Of a stretch of 54,891 nucleotides of DNA, positions 26,290 through 34,508 are shown one piece after another; positions within the stretch are counted from its first letter, which is position 1, and each line of letters begins with the position of its first letter. The notes under the pieces are model-generated. The model did no database searches. It was not told where the DNA came from and saw only the letters and a list, made by a program, of their open reading frames with translations. Location of the stretch: positions 3,342,086-3,396,976 of the forward strand of contig LS998015.1 in assembly GCA_900498245.1 (NCBI GenBank), written 5' to 3'. Position numbers and translations under genes: made by a program. Source of the DNA: Candidatus Zixiibacteriota bacterium. Its GTDB lineage: Bacteria > Zixibacteria > MSB-5A5 > GN15 > PGXB01.

Positions 26290-26762
26290 CAATCTATTTT
26301 TAGAAAGAGAGCCGCTTCATCACGAATATATTGCTTGAACGCGGATTCATCATCAAGATGCTCCCAGACCTTTTCCAGATTTTTCCAGCGAACCTGCTTA
26401 CCGTGATGCAAATCGACGAGAACGACCGATTTCGTGTAAAGTTGATAATCATCGACAAAGTGGGCGTTGGAATCTTCGTCAGTATTAAGTACCCTCCAGA
26501 CCAGATGACCGTCCTTCAAAGCATCGGAAAAAGCCGAGTCGATAGCTTCATGGGTATATTTTTCAATCTTAATGCAATTGGAACAACGACGGGTGCCATG
26601 AAAATAATAGGCAATCACCTGATGGGCCGAATCGGGGGTAATGGCCTGTACGGCCTGAGGCGATGAGGCAGCGGCTTCAGTTGAATCGGCGGCAATTGCG
26701 CAATTGGCCATCGCCAGCATCATCCCCGTCACAAGCAGCGATAGATTCAATTTGATCTTCAT
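26289..26762 (-). CDS. ArsF-type periplasmic thioredoxin-like protein
   Basis: A 157-residue secreted protein. The signal peptide is residues 1-24 (MKIKLNLSLLVTGMMLAMAN, cleaved near AIA-A). The mature domain begins VIAYYFHGTRRCSNCIKIEKYT, where the CSNC redox pair has the thioredoxin-like position. It matches the ArsF-type family found in arsenic operons next to ArsG. The start was chosen for the signal peptide and GGGAG 8 bases upstream; a longer open frame is antisense-shadow. It may pass electrons to or from the ArsG membrane protein. Confidence 0.82.
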   Translation of the reverse strand: MKIKLNLSLLVTGMMLAMANCAIAADSTEAAASSPQAVQAITPDSAHQVIAYYFHGTRRCSNCIKIEKYTHEAIDSAFSDALKDGHLVWRVLNTDEDSNAHFVDDYQLYTKSVVLVDLHHGKQVRWKNLEKVWEHLDDESAFKQYIRDEAALFLKID

Positions 26763-26784
26763 TAAAAGCACTCCCTGAGTCAGA

Positions 26785-27018
26785 TTAGGAAATAAATTTT
26801 TTAATGTCGTCCACCGGCGGGACTTTGCCGGAGAACATGACTTTGCCGTCGACCACCAGAGCCGGCGTGGCCATGACTCCGTAAGCCATGATTTTTTGAA
26901 TATCGGTAACTTTTTCCAAAGTATATTCCATTCCCAGCGATTTGGCGGCGGCATCAGTCAATTCCGCCAATTTCACGCACCGGGCGCAGCCGGCGCCAAG
27001 AATTTCTAATTTTTTCAT
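26785..27018 (-). CDS. Thioredoxin-like small redox protein
   Basis: A 77-residue cytoplasmic protein of the redox-active disulfide protein 2 family. The active site is GAGCARCVKL near the N-terminus (CxxC), and ATPALVVDGKV holds the conserved cis-proline. There is no signal peptide. Position second in the arsenic operon suggests it regenerates the thioredoxin-dependent ArsC or delivers reductant to the ArsG/ArsF pair; that is inference from context. Confidence 0.9.
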   Translation of the reverse strand: MKKLEILGAGCARCVKLAELTDAAAKSLGMEYTLEKVTDIQKIMAYGVMATPALVVDGKVMFSGKVPPVDDIKKFIS

Positions 27019-27040
27019 ATACTCCTTAATAATTGATATG

Positions 27041-27373
27041 TCATTTAATGATCGGCAATAAATGCCGTTTTTGATCCTTAACAGAGGTTTTTATCACTTC
27101 CTCGACACAGCCGAAGAAATTCAAAATGCACGGGACCTTGAGCCGGTAATAAACCTGGGCGCCGCGCTTTTCCGTCCCGACAATTCCAGCCGCTTTGAGG
27201 ACCGATAAATGTCTGGAAACAGTGGAAATATCGGCGCCAATCATACTGGTTAACTCGTTGACACACATCTCATTCTTGGATAGGATTTCGACCAAAAAGA
27301 GCCGGGTGGGATGAGCCAGGGCTTTAATAATGCCGGCTCGGGCCTCCAGTCGGGCTTGGGTTCGGGAATCCAT
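27041..27373 (-). CDS. arsR: ArsR/SmtB family repressor
   Basis: A 110-residue winged-helix repressor that leaves DNA on binding As(III) or a related metalloid. The HTH contains ADISTVSRHLSVLKAAGIV. Candidate metal ligands are the Cys in NEMCVNEL (the position of the classical alpha-3 site) and C-terminal cysteines in KVPCILNFFGCVEE, so a dispersed three-cysteine site is likely. The start giving MDSRTQARLEARAG has AAGGAG 5-6 bases upstream; the longer open frame begins inside the operator. It is first gene of the operon, divergent from the permease gene. Confidence 0.92.
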   Translation of the reverse strand: MDSRTQARLEARAGIIKALAHPTRLFLVEILSKNEMCVNELTSMIGADISTVSRHLSVLKAAGIVGTEKRGAQVYYRLKVPCILNFFGCVEEVIKTSVKDQKRHLLPIIK

Positions 27374-27394
27374 CAATTCTCCTTCAGCATATAA

Positions 27395-27410
27395 TTGGCC
27401 ATTTGGCCAA
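27395..27410. promoter_or_regulatory. ArsR operator 1 (palindrome)
   Basis: TTGGCCATTTGGCCAA, an inverted repeat TTGGCC-N4-GGCCAA. It lies just after the predicted arsR start of transcription and 22 bases before the arsR ATG, so binding would block the arsR operon. The same 16 bases recur 80 bases away. Confidence 0.75.
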
Positions 27411-27418
27411 TTTACCAA

Positions 27419-27446
27419 AAAATAAAAGATTTTCGCGGCGCGTCAA
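27419..27446 (-). promoter_or_regulatory. Promoter of the arsR operon
   Basis: Minus strand TTGACG and TATTTT are separated by 16 bases, directly upstream of operator 1. Confidence 0.5.
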
Positions 27447-27474
27447 GAAAAATCTCATGGCACCGAAAATATAT

Positions 27475-27490
27475 TTGGCCATTTGGCCAA
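27475..27490. promoter_or_regulatory. ArsR operator 2 (palindrome)
   Basis: A second perfect TTGGCCATTTGGCCAA, identical to operator 1 and 80 bases (centre to centre) from it. It overlaps the -35 region of the permease promoter. Identity of both sites argues that one regulator controls both divergent units. Confidence 0.75.
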
Positions 27491-27504
27491 ATTGCCATTA
27501 TATT
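27475..27504 (+). promoter_or_regulatory. Probable promoter of the ArsP-type permease
   Basis: TATATT at 27499-27504 is a good -10 box. The base run 18 upstream is TTGGCC, a -35 that lies within operator 2, so repressor and polymerase would compete. Confidence 0.45.
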
Positions 27505-27523
27505 AGGACCCGGTTTTAATTAT

Positions 27524-28471
27524 ATGCTGAAGCAATTTGCCGATTTTCTGGTCTTTACCGTTCTGGGGCTTACACCCGGCAGTCGTCTGGGTGAGGCGCT
27601 CGACTTCTTTATCTATGATACCATCAAGATATTTCTGCTTCTCATTACTATAATTTTTGCGGTCGCGGTTATTCGTTCTCTATTTCCACCTGAAAAAACC
27701 CGCCGTCTTCTTTCCCACCGCCGGGTATATATAGGCAATGTGCTCGCGGCGCTTCTGGGGGTTGTCACGCCCTTTTGTTCCTGCTCGGCGGTGCCGCTGT
27801 TTATCGGTTTTGTGGAATCGGGGGTGCCCTTGGGCGTCACAATTTCCTTTTTGATTTCATCACCGATGGTCAATGAAGTCGCCCTGATCCTTCTCTGGGG
27901 GCTGTTCGGCTGGAAAATCGCCCTGATTTATATCGGGACCGGTCTATTTGTGGCGATAACGTCGGGTATCGTAATTGGACGATTAAAAATGGAGCGGTAT
28001 GTGCAGGATTATGTCTATCAAATAAAAGTCGGGAACGGGAACGAAGAAAAATTAGGATGGAAGGCAAGGATTACCTACGCCCGGGAGTACACCCAAACAC
28101 TCTTCAAAAAAATATGGTTGTATGTCATAATCGGGATCGGGATCGGCGGATTTATTCATGGATACGCGCCGGAAGGATTTCTTCTCAAATATGCCGGGCC
28201 GGACAATCCCTTGGGGGTGCCGATAGCAGTCCTGATCGGGGTTCCCCTTTACAGCAATGCCGCTGGGATTATTCCGATTGTTCATGCTCTGATGGAGAAA
28301 GGGATGGCATTCGGGACGGTCTTGGCTTTCATGATGGCGGTCACGGCGCTTTCCCTGCCGGAAGCAATAATTCTCAAAAACGTATTGAAGACCAGGCTTT
28401 TGGCAACTTTTTTCGGAATTGTCGCCGTAGCGATTATAGTTGTAGGTTACCTGTTCAACGCCATCATCTGA
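27524..28471 (+). CDS. DUF318/ArsP-type permease
   Basis: A 315-residue membrane protein with about eight helices, of the YraQ/ArsP (DUF318) family, proposed to export trivalent organoarsenicals or other thiol-reactive metals. Its family hallmark VTPFCSCSAVPLFIGF, with three cysteines (CSC), is followed by GVTISFLISSPMVNEVAL, and the second half repeats the theme in GVPLYSNAAGIIP. The ATG at 27524 gives MLKQFADFLV; the longer open frame starts in operator DNA. It is divergent from arsR and shares its operators, and ends 10 bases from the convergent ettA. Confidence 0.88.
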   Translation: MLKQFADFLVFTVLGLTPGSRLGEALDFFIYDTIKIFLLLITIIFAVAVIRSLFPPEKTRRLLSHRRVYIGNVLAALLGVVTPFCSCSAVPLFIGFVESGVPLGVTISFLISSPMVNEVALILLWGLFGWKIALIYIGTGLFVAITSGIVIGRLKMERYVQDYVYQIKVGNGNEEKLGWKARITYAREYTQTLFKKIWLYVIIGIGIGGFIHGYAPEGFLLKYAGPDNPLGVPIAVLIGVPLYSNAAGIIPIVHALMEKGMAFGTVLAFMMAVTALSLPEAIILKNVLKTRLLATFFGIVAVAIIVVGYLFNAII

Positions 28472-28480
28472 CAGAGTAAT

Positions 28481-30160
28481 TCACGCTTTAATAAGTTTTC
28501 GATAGCGATTGCGTCGATTATCCAGCAGTTTCCCGCCCAATTCCTTGACCCGCCATTCTTCATATTCCTGATAGTTGCCCTCGAAGAAGCGAACCTTGCC
28601 CTCGCCTTCGAAAACCAGCACATGGGTACAAATGCGGTTGAGAAAAAACCGATCGTGGCTTATAACCATCACCGAGCCCCCGAAGTTGAGCACCGCCTCT
28701 TCGAGCATGCGCAGCGTATTGACATCGAGATCGTTGGTCGGTTCATCGAGGAGAAGCAGATTGCCGCCGACTTTCAGGACCTTGGCCAGATGGGCGCGGT
28801 TTCTTTCGCCGCCGGAGAGTTCCGCAATGGTTTTTTGCTGATCGGGGCCCTTGAATCCGAAGCGGGCCAGATATTGCCGCACCGGGACGGCTCTTTTTCC
28901 CAGCATGATCTCATCGAGTCCCTCACCAATTTCGGCCACCAGTGACTTATCCCCCTCCAGAAAAGAACGATCTTGATCGACATAGGCCAGTTTGACGGTT
29001 TGTCCGACAACGGCGTCTCCCTTGTCAGGCTTTTCCTCGCCGACAATCATACGGAAAAGGGTTGTTTTTCCGGTGCCGTTCGGTCCGATGACACCGACAA
29101 TTGCGGAACGAGGAATAATGAAACTTAAATTTTCAAAGAGAAGATTATTTCCCAATTGCTTGGAAACATTTTTAAATTCCACCACCTGGTGGCCCAGTTC
29201 CGGGCCGGGGGCAATCTGAATTACCGTTCCGTCATCTTTGTCCGCGGCCGCTTCCCGCGCTATCAATTGTTCATATTCTATCAAGCGGTTGCGGGAAAGT
29301 TCGTGCCGTTCCTTGTTGCTCATTCTTATCCAGGCCAATTCGCGTCCCAGGGCCCGGGCGCGGGGTGAATCTTTCTTTTCGTCTTTTGATAATTTTTCCA
29401 GTTTTTGTTCCAGCCAGGAGGAGTAGTTCCCCTCGTACGGTATCCCCCGTCCGCTCTCCAGTTCCAGAATCCATCGCGTGATATTATCCAGAAAATAGCG
29501 GTCGTGGGTCACGATAATTACGGTGCCGGGGTAATCTTTCAACTGATTTTCCAGCCAATCGACCGTCTCGGCGTCGAGATGGTTGGTCGGCTCATCGAGA
29601 AGAAGCAGATCCGGCTGCTCCAGAAGTGCCTTGCAGAGCGCCACGCGCCTTTTCTCGCCACCGCTGAGAGTCTTTATTAGACGATCATCATCAGGAAGAC
29701 AGAGAGCATCACTGGCCAATTTTAATTTCTGATCCAGGTTCCAGGCGTCGGAAGCATCAAGTTTGTCCTGCAACTCACCCATCCGATCCATGGCCTTCTG
29801 CATCTCATCATCGGATAACGGCTCCGCCAGTTTTTCCGTGAGTGAATTATACTCGTCAAGAAGCGCCATGGTTTTGGAAAAGGCCCCTTCCAGGGTTTGA
29901 CGGACCGTCAGGTCCATGTCCAGCAGAGGGTCCTGATTGACAATTCCGGAGCGGTACCCCTGACTCAACTCGGCCTTTCCCTGAAAATTATCATCGAGTC
30001 CCCCCATAATCTTAAGGACGGTCGATTTTCCCGATCCGTTTTCCCCGACAATGCCGATCTTGGCGCCGGGAAAGAAGGAAAGATAAATATCTTTGAGGAC
30101 CTGTTTCTGCCCGTAAAATTTATTCAGACCGAGCATCGTAAAAATATATTGTTCCGCCAT
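28481..30160 (-). CDS. ettA: Energy-dependent translational throttle protein EttA
   Basis: A 559-residue ABC-F ATPase that binds the ribosomal E site and gates entry into elongation according to ATP:ADP ratio. There are two ABC domains: Walker A GENGSGKST and GPNGTGKTT, signature LSGGEKRRVAL and LSGGERNRAHL, Walker B LLLLDEPTNHLD and LLLLDEPTNDLD. The linker between the domains (about residues 240-320) is the PtIM domain typical of EttA. No transmembrane region. Length equals the family's. Confidence 0.97.
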   Translation of the reverse strand: MAEQYIFTMLGLNKFYGQKQVLKDIYLSFFPGAKIGIVGENGSGKSTVLKIMGGLDDNFQGKAELSQGYRSGIVNQDPLLDMDLTVRQTLEGAFSKTMALLDEYNSLTEKLAEPLSDDEMQKAMDRMGELQDKLDASDAWNLDQKLKLASDALCLPDDDRLIKTLSGGEKRRVALCKALLEQPDLLLLDEPTNHLDAETVDWLENQLKDYPGTVIIVTHDRYFLDNITRWILELESGRGIPYEGNYSSWLEQKLEKLSKDEKKDSPRARALGRELAWIRMSNKERHELSRNRLIEYEQLIAREAAADKDDGTVIQIAPGPELGHQVVEFKNVSKQLGNNLLFENLSFIIPRSAIVGVIGPNGTGKTTLFRMIVGEEKPDKGDAVVGQTVKLAYVDQDRSFLEGDKSLVAEIGEGLDEIMLGKRAVPVRQYLARFGFKGPDQQKTIAELSGGERNRAHLAKVLKVGGNLLLLDEPTNDLDVNTLRMLEEAVLNFGGSVMVISHDRFFLNRICTHVLVFEGEGKVRFFEGNYQEYEEWRVKELGGKLLDNRRNRYRKLIKA

Positions 30161-30193
30161 ATTCTATCCCATTTAAAATTGGTTTGGGATGCT

Positions 30194-30222
30194 AATTTAA
30201 ATCAATATCCGGTATGATTCAA
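30194..30222 (-). promoter_or_regulatory. Possible promoter of ettA
   Basis: Minus strand TTGAAT and TAAATT are separated by 17 bases, about 35 bases before the ettA ATG. Both boxes are imperfect. Confidence 0.35.
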
Positions 30223-30440
30223 GTTCTTTGTGAGATAGAAAAGCTCCGCTTTATTAATCGCTTTTCGGAGAAATAACCGGTTGATATGAGTTGAATTGCA
30301 GTGATCGCCGAGGAAATAAGCGGTTGACATAATGGATTCCATTTACTTTCTTCAAAAAAAGAACTGCCATCGCGATTTTAAGCGCTCCATCGTTTTTGGT
30401 TCGCTGGGCTAAATCAAATCGTATAACATTTGAGTTTGAA

Positions 30441-32642
30441 ATGCGATTAATTATTGCTTCCAACAGATTACCCGTCACGGTCCTGGAACAAAACGGGCGG
30501 CTCCAATATAAAGAGAGCGCCGGCGGTCTCATATCCGGCCTGCGATCCTATCTGGATTCGCTGGGGAAAAATCCGTCAGGACCGACCGAATATATCTGGA
30601 TCGGCTGGCCGGGGGGTACGATATCGGAGCCATCAATGCCCAAAGTCAGGGAGAGACTGCGGTCCGAAAATAATTCCTATCCGGTTTTCTTGTCTAATGT
30701 AGCGATGGACAAATTCTACCATGGGTTCTGCAATAAGACGATCTGGCCGCTCTTCCACTATTTCCCCACTTACGCCGAACACGAACCGGAATACTGGGAA
30801 AGTTACCGAATTGTAAATGAGGCTTTTTGCCGGGCCATTCTCGAGGTGGTTCAGCCCGATGACGTGGTTTGGATTCATGACTATCATTTGATGCTTCTAC
30901 CCAAATTGCTTCGAGAGCGCCTGCCGCAATTGGCGATCGGTTTTTTCCTTCATATACCTTTTCCTTCATTTGAAATTTATCGCCTTCTCCCTCCAAGCTG
31001 GCGGCGCGAAATACTGGAGGGCCTTCTGGGTGCCGACCTGCTGGGTTTTCACACGCATGATTACACCCAATATTTCCTTCGCTGCGTCCTAAGAATTATC
31101 GGGCATGAACCTCAGATCGGCCGCATTATCACTGAAGATCGAGTCATTCGCGCCGACACTTTTCCTATGGGTATTGATTTCCAGAAATATCGAGAGACCG
31201 CCCTTTCATCCGAAGTGCAAACCGAAAAGACGGCCTTCAGGCAAGCCATGAAAGATGCCAAAGTGATTTTATCGATCGATCGCCTTGACTACAGCAAAGG
31301 GATAATTAATAGATTGCTCGGATACGAGATCTTTTTGAAAAATTATCCGCAGTGGCGGGAAAAAGTCGTTTTGCTGTTGGTTGTAGTTCCCTCCCGCATC
31401 GGCGTTGTTCAATACCAAAACATGAAGAATGATATCGATAAGGCCGTCGGGAAAATTAACGGCCGTTTCGGGACGGTCAGCTGGACGCCGATCAATTACT
31501 TATATCGGAGTCTTCCGCTGGAACCGCTTCTGGCTACTTACGGAGTCAGCGATATAATTCTCGTAACCCCCTTGAGAGACGGAATGAATTTAATCGCCAA
31601 GGAATATATCGCTTCGCGGACAGACGGCAAAGGCGTTCTCATATTGAGCGAAATGGCCGGCGCCGCGAAAGAACTTCGCGAGGCAATTATCATGAATCCC
31701 AATAATGCCGAAGAAATAGCGGCGGCAATCTCCGAAGCCCTGGATATGCCCGAAAGCGAACAGGTGCGGAGGAACTCTATCATGCAGCATCGCCTGGCTC
31801 GTTATGATATCACTCGCTGGGCGGAAGAATTCATCAAGACGCTGTTTCAGGTAAAAGAAACCCAAAAGCAATTCGACGCCCGTCTGTTGCGCCGCACCGC
31901 CGGCGAGAAACTTGTGGGCGATTACAAATCCGGACGGCGCCGCCTTATTTTTCTCGATTATGACGGGACACTGGTTCCGTTCGCCGCCAGCCCGGAGATG
32001 GCTGCCCCCGATCAGCAGCTCTTGAATTCCCTGCGGTCGCTGACAGGGGAGAGCAAAAATGAAGTGGTGTTGATCACGGGCCGTGACAGAAATCATCTGG
32101 AAAAATGGTTCAGCGATATTCCTCTGAATCTCGCCACCGAGCACGGCGCCTGGCTCAAGGAAAAGGACGGCGACTGGAAAACACCGATGCCCTTGAACAA
32201 TGACTGGAAAATCTGGCTCCTGCCCATTCTGGAAACCTATGCCGATCGCCTGCCCGGGGCCTTCATCGAAGAAAAAGAGTTTTCAATCGCCTGGCACTAT
32301 CGGAACAGCGACCCCGAACAGAGCGGCAGTCTGGCCAATGAACTGCTCGATGACCTCATCAACCTGACCGCCAACATCAATGTGCAGATCCTTCAGGGGA
32401 AAAAGGTCCTCGAAGTTCGCAACGCCGGTATCAACAAGGGTTCGATAGTACCGTACTGGATAAACAAAGACAATTTTGATTTTATAATGGCAATCGGCGA
32501 CGACTGGACCGATGAGGATCTTTTCCGCGCCCTGCCGGAAACAGCCTATTCCATTCGCGTCGGCATGACGCAGTCTTTCGCCAAATTCAACCTTCACAAT
32601 TATCGTGAAGTTCGCGAACTGATCGAAGGAATGATAAAATGA
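30441..32642 (+). CDS. otsAB: Bifunctional trehalose-6-phosphate synthase/phosphatase
   Basis: A 733-residue fusion of OtsA (GT20) at residues about 1-475 and OtsB (HAD phosphatase) at about 495-730. OtsA joins UDP-glucose to glucose 6-phosphate; visible segments include SNRLPVTV, AGGLISGL, WIHDYHLMLLP, RLDYSKGI and TPLRDGMNLIAKEY. OtsB has FLDYDGTLVPFA with the catalytic aspartates, then ITGRDR and GDDWTDEDLF. The start giving MRLIIASNRLP fits the family; a 15-codon extension upstream has no support. It is the first gene of a three-gene operon with an ATGA overlap at its end. Product is trehalose, an osmolyte and desiccation or cold protectant. Confidence 0.94.
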   Translation: MRLIIASNRLPVTVLEQNGRLQYKESAGGLISGLRSYLDSLGKNPSGPTEYIWIGWPGGTISEPSMPKVRERLRSENNSYPVFLSNVAMDKFYHGFCNKTIWPLFHYFPTYAEHEPEYWESYRIVNEAFCRAILEVVQPDDVVWIHDYHLMLLPKLLRERLPQLAIGFFLHIPFPSFEIYRLLPPSWRREILEGLLGADLLGFHTHDYTQYFLRCVLRIIGHEPQIGRIITEDRVIRADTFPMGIDFQKYRETALSSEVQTEKTAFRQAMKDAKVILSIDRLDYSKGIINRLLGYEIFLKNYPQWREKVVLLLVVVPSRIGVVQYQNMKNDIDKAVGKINGRFGTVSWTPINYLYRSLPLEPLLATYGVSDIILVTPLRDGMNLIAKEYIASRTDGKGVLILSEMAGAAKELREAIIMNPNNAEEIAAAISEALDMPESEQVRRNSIMQHRLARYDITRWAEEFIKTLFQVKETQKQFDARLLRRTAGEKLVGDYKSGRRRLIFLDYDGTLVPFAASPEMAAPDQQLLNSLRSLTGESKNEVVLITGRDRNHLEKWFSDIPLNLATEHGAWLKEKDGDWKTPMPLNNDWKIWLLPILETYADRLPGAFIEEKEFSIAWHYRNSDPEQSGSLANELLDDLINLTANINVQILQGKKVLEVRNAGINKGSIVPYWINKDNFDFIMAIGDDWTDEDLFRALPETAYSIRVGMTQSFAKFNLHNYREVRELIEGMIK

Positions 32643-33277
32643 CGGCCCCATTCAATTTTTACACTCAGGCGCACCTCGTTCGCCTGCTGGGAACAAAAGC
32701 CAAAAATGCCGCGGAACTGACCGAGGGAATCAGAAAAGTTCCGACCTCCTCAATATATTATCATACCCATCATTTCTTGCGCCAGCATAACTACCTGTCG
32801 CCGGAGCCGACCAATGATTTCGCTTATTGGGTATCCAATATTCTGGGCCGAAGGGAATTGGGGGAGGCTCTGGCCAGCGTTGATATTATCACATTCAAGG
32901 ATTTGGAAGATTTGCGGAGCGAATTTATTCGCAAATTGGAGAAATATAACGGCCGCAACGGCCCGGTCTCCGAAGTTCCCGAAGGGCATGAATTTCATTT
33001 CATGAGCTGCATAACCGTCGTTACCCCGACACACTGTCACGCGGCAAGCGTTCCCGAATTCGTCGACTGCCTTAAAAATATAAGCGTGAATTCCCTTTAT
33101 TATCACGTTTTTGAGGCTCGTATGCGCCTGACCAACGGCGCCAATGACTTTGCCATATGGTTGAGAAGCAATGGCCTGGAAAAGGCGGCTCTGAATATCT
33201 CCCGCCTCGATCCCTATACCATGACCCTCGAGGGTCTGCGCGAACGCATTATTGAAATCGTGGGGAAATATGTCTGA
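32639..33277 (+). CDS. DUF5752 family protein of unknown function, internally duplicated
   Basis: A 212-residue soluble protein with no signal or membrane segment, matching the DUF5752 type. It is built of two similar halves: the first has SSIYYHTHHFL, NDFAYWVS and LEDLRSEFIRKL, the second NSLYYHVFEARM, NDFAIWLR and LEGLRERIIEIV, in the same order. The repeated Tyr-Tyr-His and Asn-Asp-Phe-Ala motifs are candidate functional sites. The gene overlaps otsAB by four bases (ATGA) and the glycosyltransferase gene by eight. Three-way coupling points to a role in trehalose metabolism, perhaps as a regulator or partner. No catalytic function is known to me. Confidence 0.85.
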   Translation: MTAPFNFYTQAHLVRLLGTKAKNAAELTEGIRKVPTSSIYYHTHHFLRQHNYLSPEPTNDFAYWVSNILGRRELGEALASVDIITFKDLEDLRSEFIRKLEKYNGRNGPVSEVPEGHEFHFMSCITVVTPTHCHAASVPEFVDCLKNISVNSLYYHVFEARMRLTNGANDFAIWLRSNGLEKAALNISRLDPYTMTLEGLRERIIEIVGKYV

Positions 33278-34490
33278 AATTAATGAATATGTCGATATCG
33301 TGGGGCAGAGTGTAATTGATGAATTATATATTTTTGCGGGGCATCTTCGCGACAAAGTCGTTCAGAATATCAATTCGACCCCGGTCGGGGGCGGCGTGGC
33401 GGAAATTCTTACCCGCATGGTGCCGTTGCTGCGTCAACTGGGAGTGGATGCCCGGTGGGATGTCATTAAGGGTAATGAGAGATTTTTCAGTATAACAAAG
33501 AGCATGCACAATGCGTTGCACGGCGCCGATGTCCAGATTTCGCAAGAAGATCTGGAATATTTCGCGCAAGTTAATCGCGAGAACGCCTCGGAAATAAATT
33601 TCGTGGGAGATATTGTCTTTGTGCATGACCCTCAGCCGATAATTCTAATTGAAAAAAGGCAAGAACTGGGGAAAAAATGGATCTGGCGATGTCATATCGA
33701 TTTCACCGAGCCGGAACCGGGGGTTATGAATTTTCTGAAAAATTATATCGAGCAGTATGATTCAGCGGTCTTTTCCGCTCCCTCGTTTTCGAGGGAACTT
33801 TCGATTCCGCAGATGCTTATTTCACCATCGATTGATCCCTTAAGCGACAAAAACAAGGAACTCTCGGAGGAGCAGATCCAGGAGGTCCTGGACCGCTTTC
33901 AATTGGATAGATCGCGCCCCATAATAACGCAAATTTCGCGCTTCGATTATCTTAAAGACCCGGTCGGGGTCATTAAGGTATTTAAAATGGTCAAAAAGTA
34001 CACCGATTGTCAACTGATTCTGGCGGGTGGTGGTGCCACCGATGACCCGGAAGGAGCGAAAGTCCTGGAAGAAGTCCATGCGGCGGCGGCCGACGATCCC
34101 GATATTCATGTTATCTTTCTTCCGCCCTCGAGCGATATCGAAATCAATGCCCTGCAACGGGCGTCGGCGGTGGTTCTCCAGAAATCTCTGAAAGAAGGTT
34201 TCGGACTGACCGTTGCCGAAGCCCTCTGGAAAGGACGGCCGGTCATTGCCTCGGCGGTCGGGGGAATTCCGCTTCAGATAACACACAAGTATTCCGGCAT
34301 CTTGACATATTCCATAGAGGGAACGGCCTACTATTTAAAGCAACTTTTAAATGAACCTGAGTATGCGGAAAAATTGGGGGCCAACGGCCGCGAACATATC
34401 AGGAATAATTTCCTGATCACCAGACATATTCGTGATTACTTGATGCTCTTCATCTCGTTGTATCACGATGAAGACATTATTCATTTGTGA
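33270..34490 (+). CDS. GT4 glycosyltransferase, trehalose synthase (TreT)-like
   Basis: A 406-residue GT-B fold enzyme. Its N-terminal half has INSTPVGGGVAEILTRMVPLL, the acceptor and glycine loop typical of TreT, and the C-terminal half has QKSLKEGFGLTVAEALWKGRPVIASAVGGIP, with the E-x7-E motif of GT4. TreT makes trehalose from NDP-glucose and glucose in one step. The ATG giving MSEINEY overlaps the DUF5752 stop (ATGTCTGA). With otsAB it would give two independent trehalose routes. Direction (synthesis or degradation) depends on concentrations and is not decided here. Confidence 0.88.
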   Translation: MSEINEYVDIVGQSVIDELYIFAGHLRDKVVQNINSTPVGGGVAEILTRMVPLLRQLGVDARWDVIKGNERFFSITKSMHNALHGADVQISQEDLEYFAQVNRENASEINFVGDIVFVHDPQPIILIEKRQELGKKWIWRCHIDFTEPEPGVMNFLKNYIEQYDSAVFSAPSFSRELSIPQMLISPSIDPLSDKNKELSEEQIQEVLDRFQLDRSRPIITQISRFDYLKDPVGVIKVFKMVKKYTDCQLILAGGGATDDPEGAKVLEEVHAAAADDPDIHVIFLPPSSDIEINALQRASAVVLQKSLKEGFGLTVAEALWKGRPVIASAVGGIPLQITHKYSGILTYSIEGTAYYLKQLLNEPEYAEKLGANGREHIRNNFLITRHIRDYLMLFISLYHDEDIIHL

Positions 34491-34492
34491 TT

Positions 34493-34508
34493 GTCGCCGG
34501 GCGGCGAC
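34493..34508. terminator. Hairpin between convergent genes, possible bidirectional terminator
   Basis: GTCGCC-GGGC-GGCGAC, a 6-base-pair stem with a 4-base loop, starts 2 bases after the glycosyltransferase stop and reaches into the stop codon of the convergent reductase gene. T-rich sequence follows 9 bases later on the plus strand, so termination may be weak. Confidence 0.4.

Noticed and set aside
27395-27523. Extended N-terminus for the ArsP-type permease
   Set aside because: The extra 43 codons lie in the operators and promoter; the hydrophobic start of the permease is at 27524.
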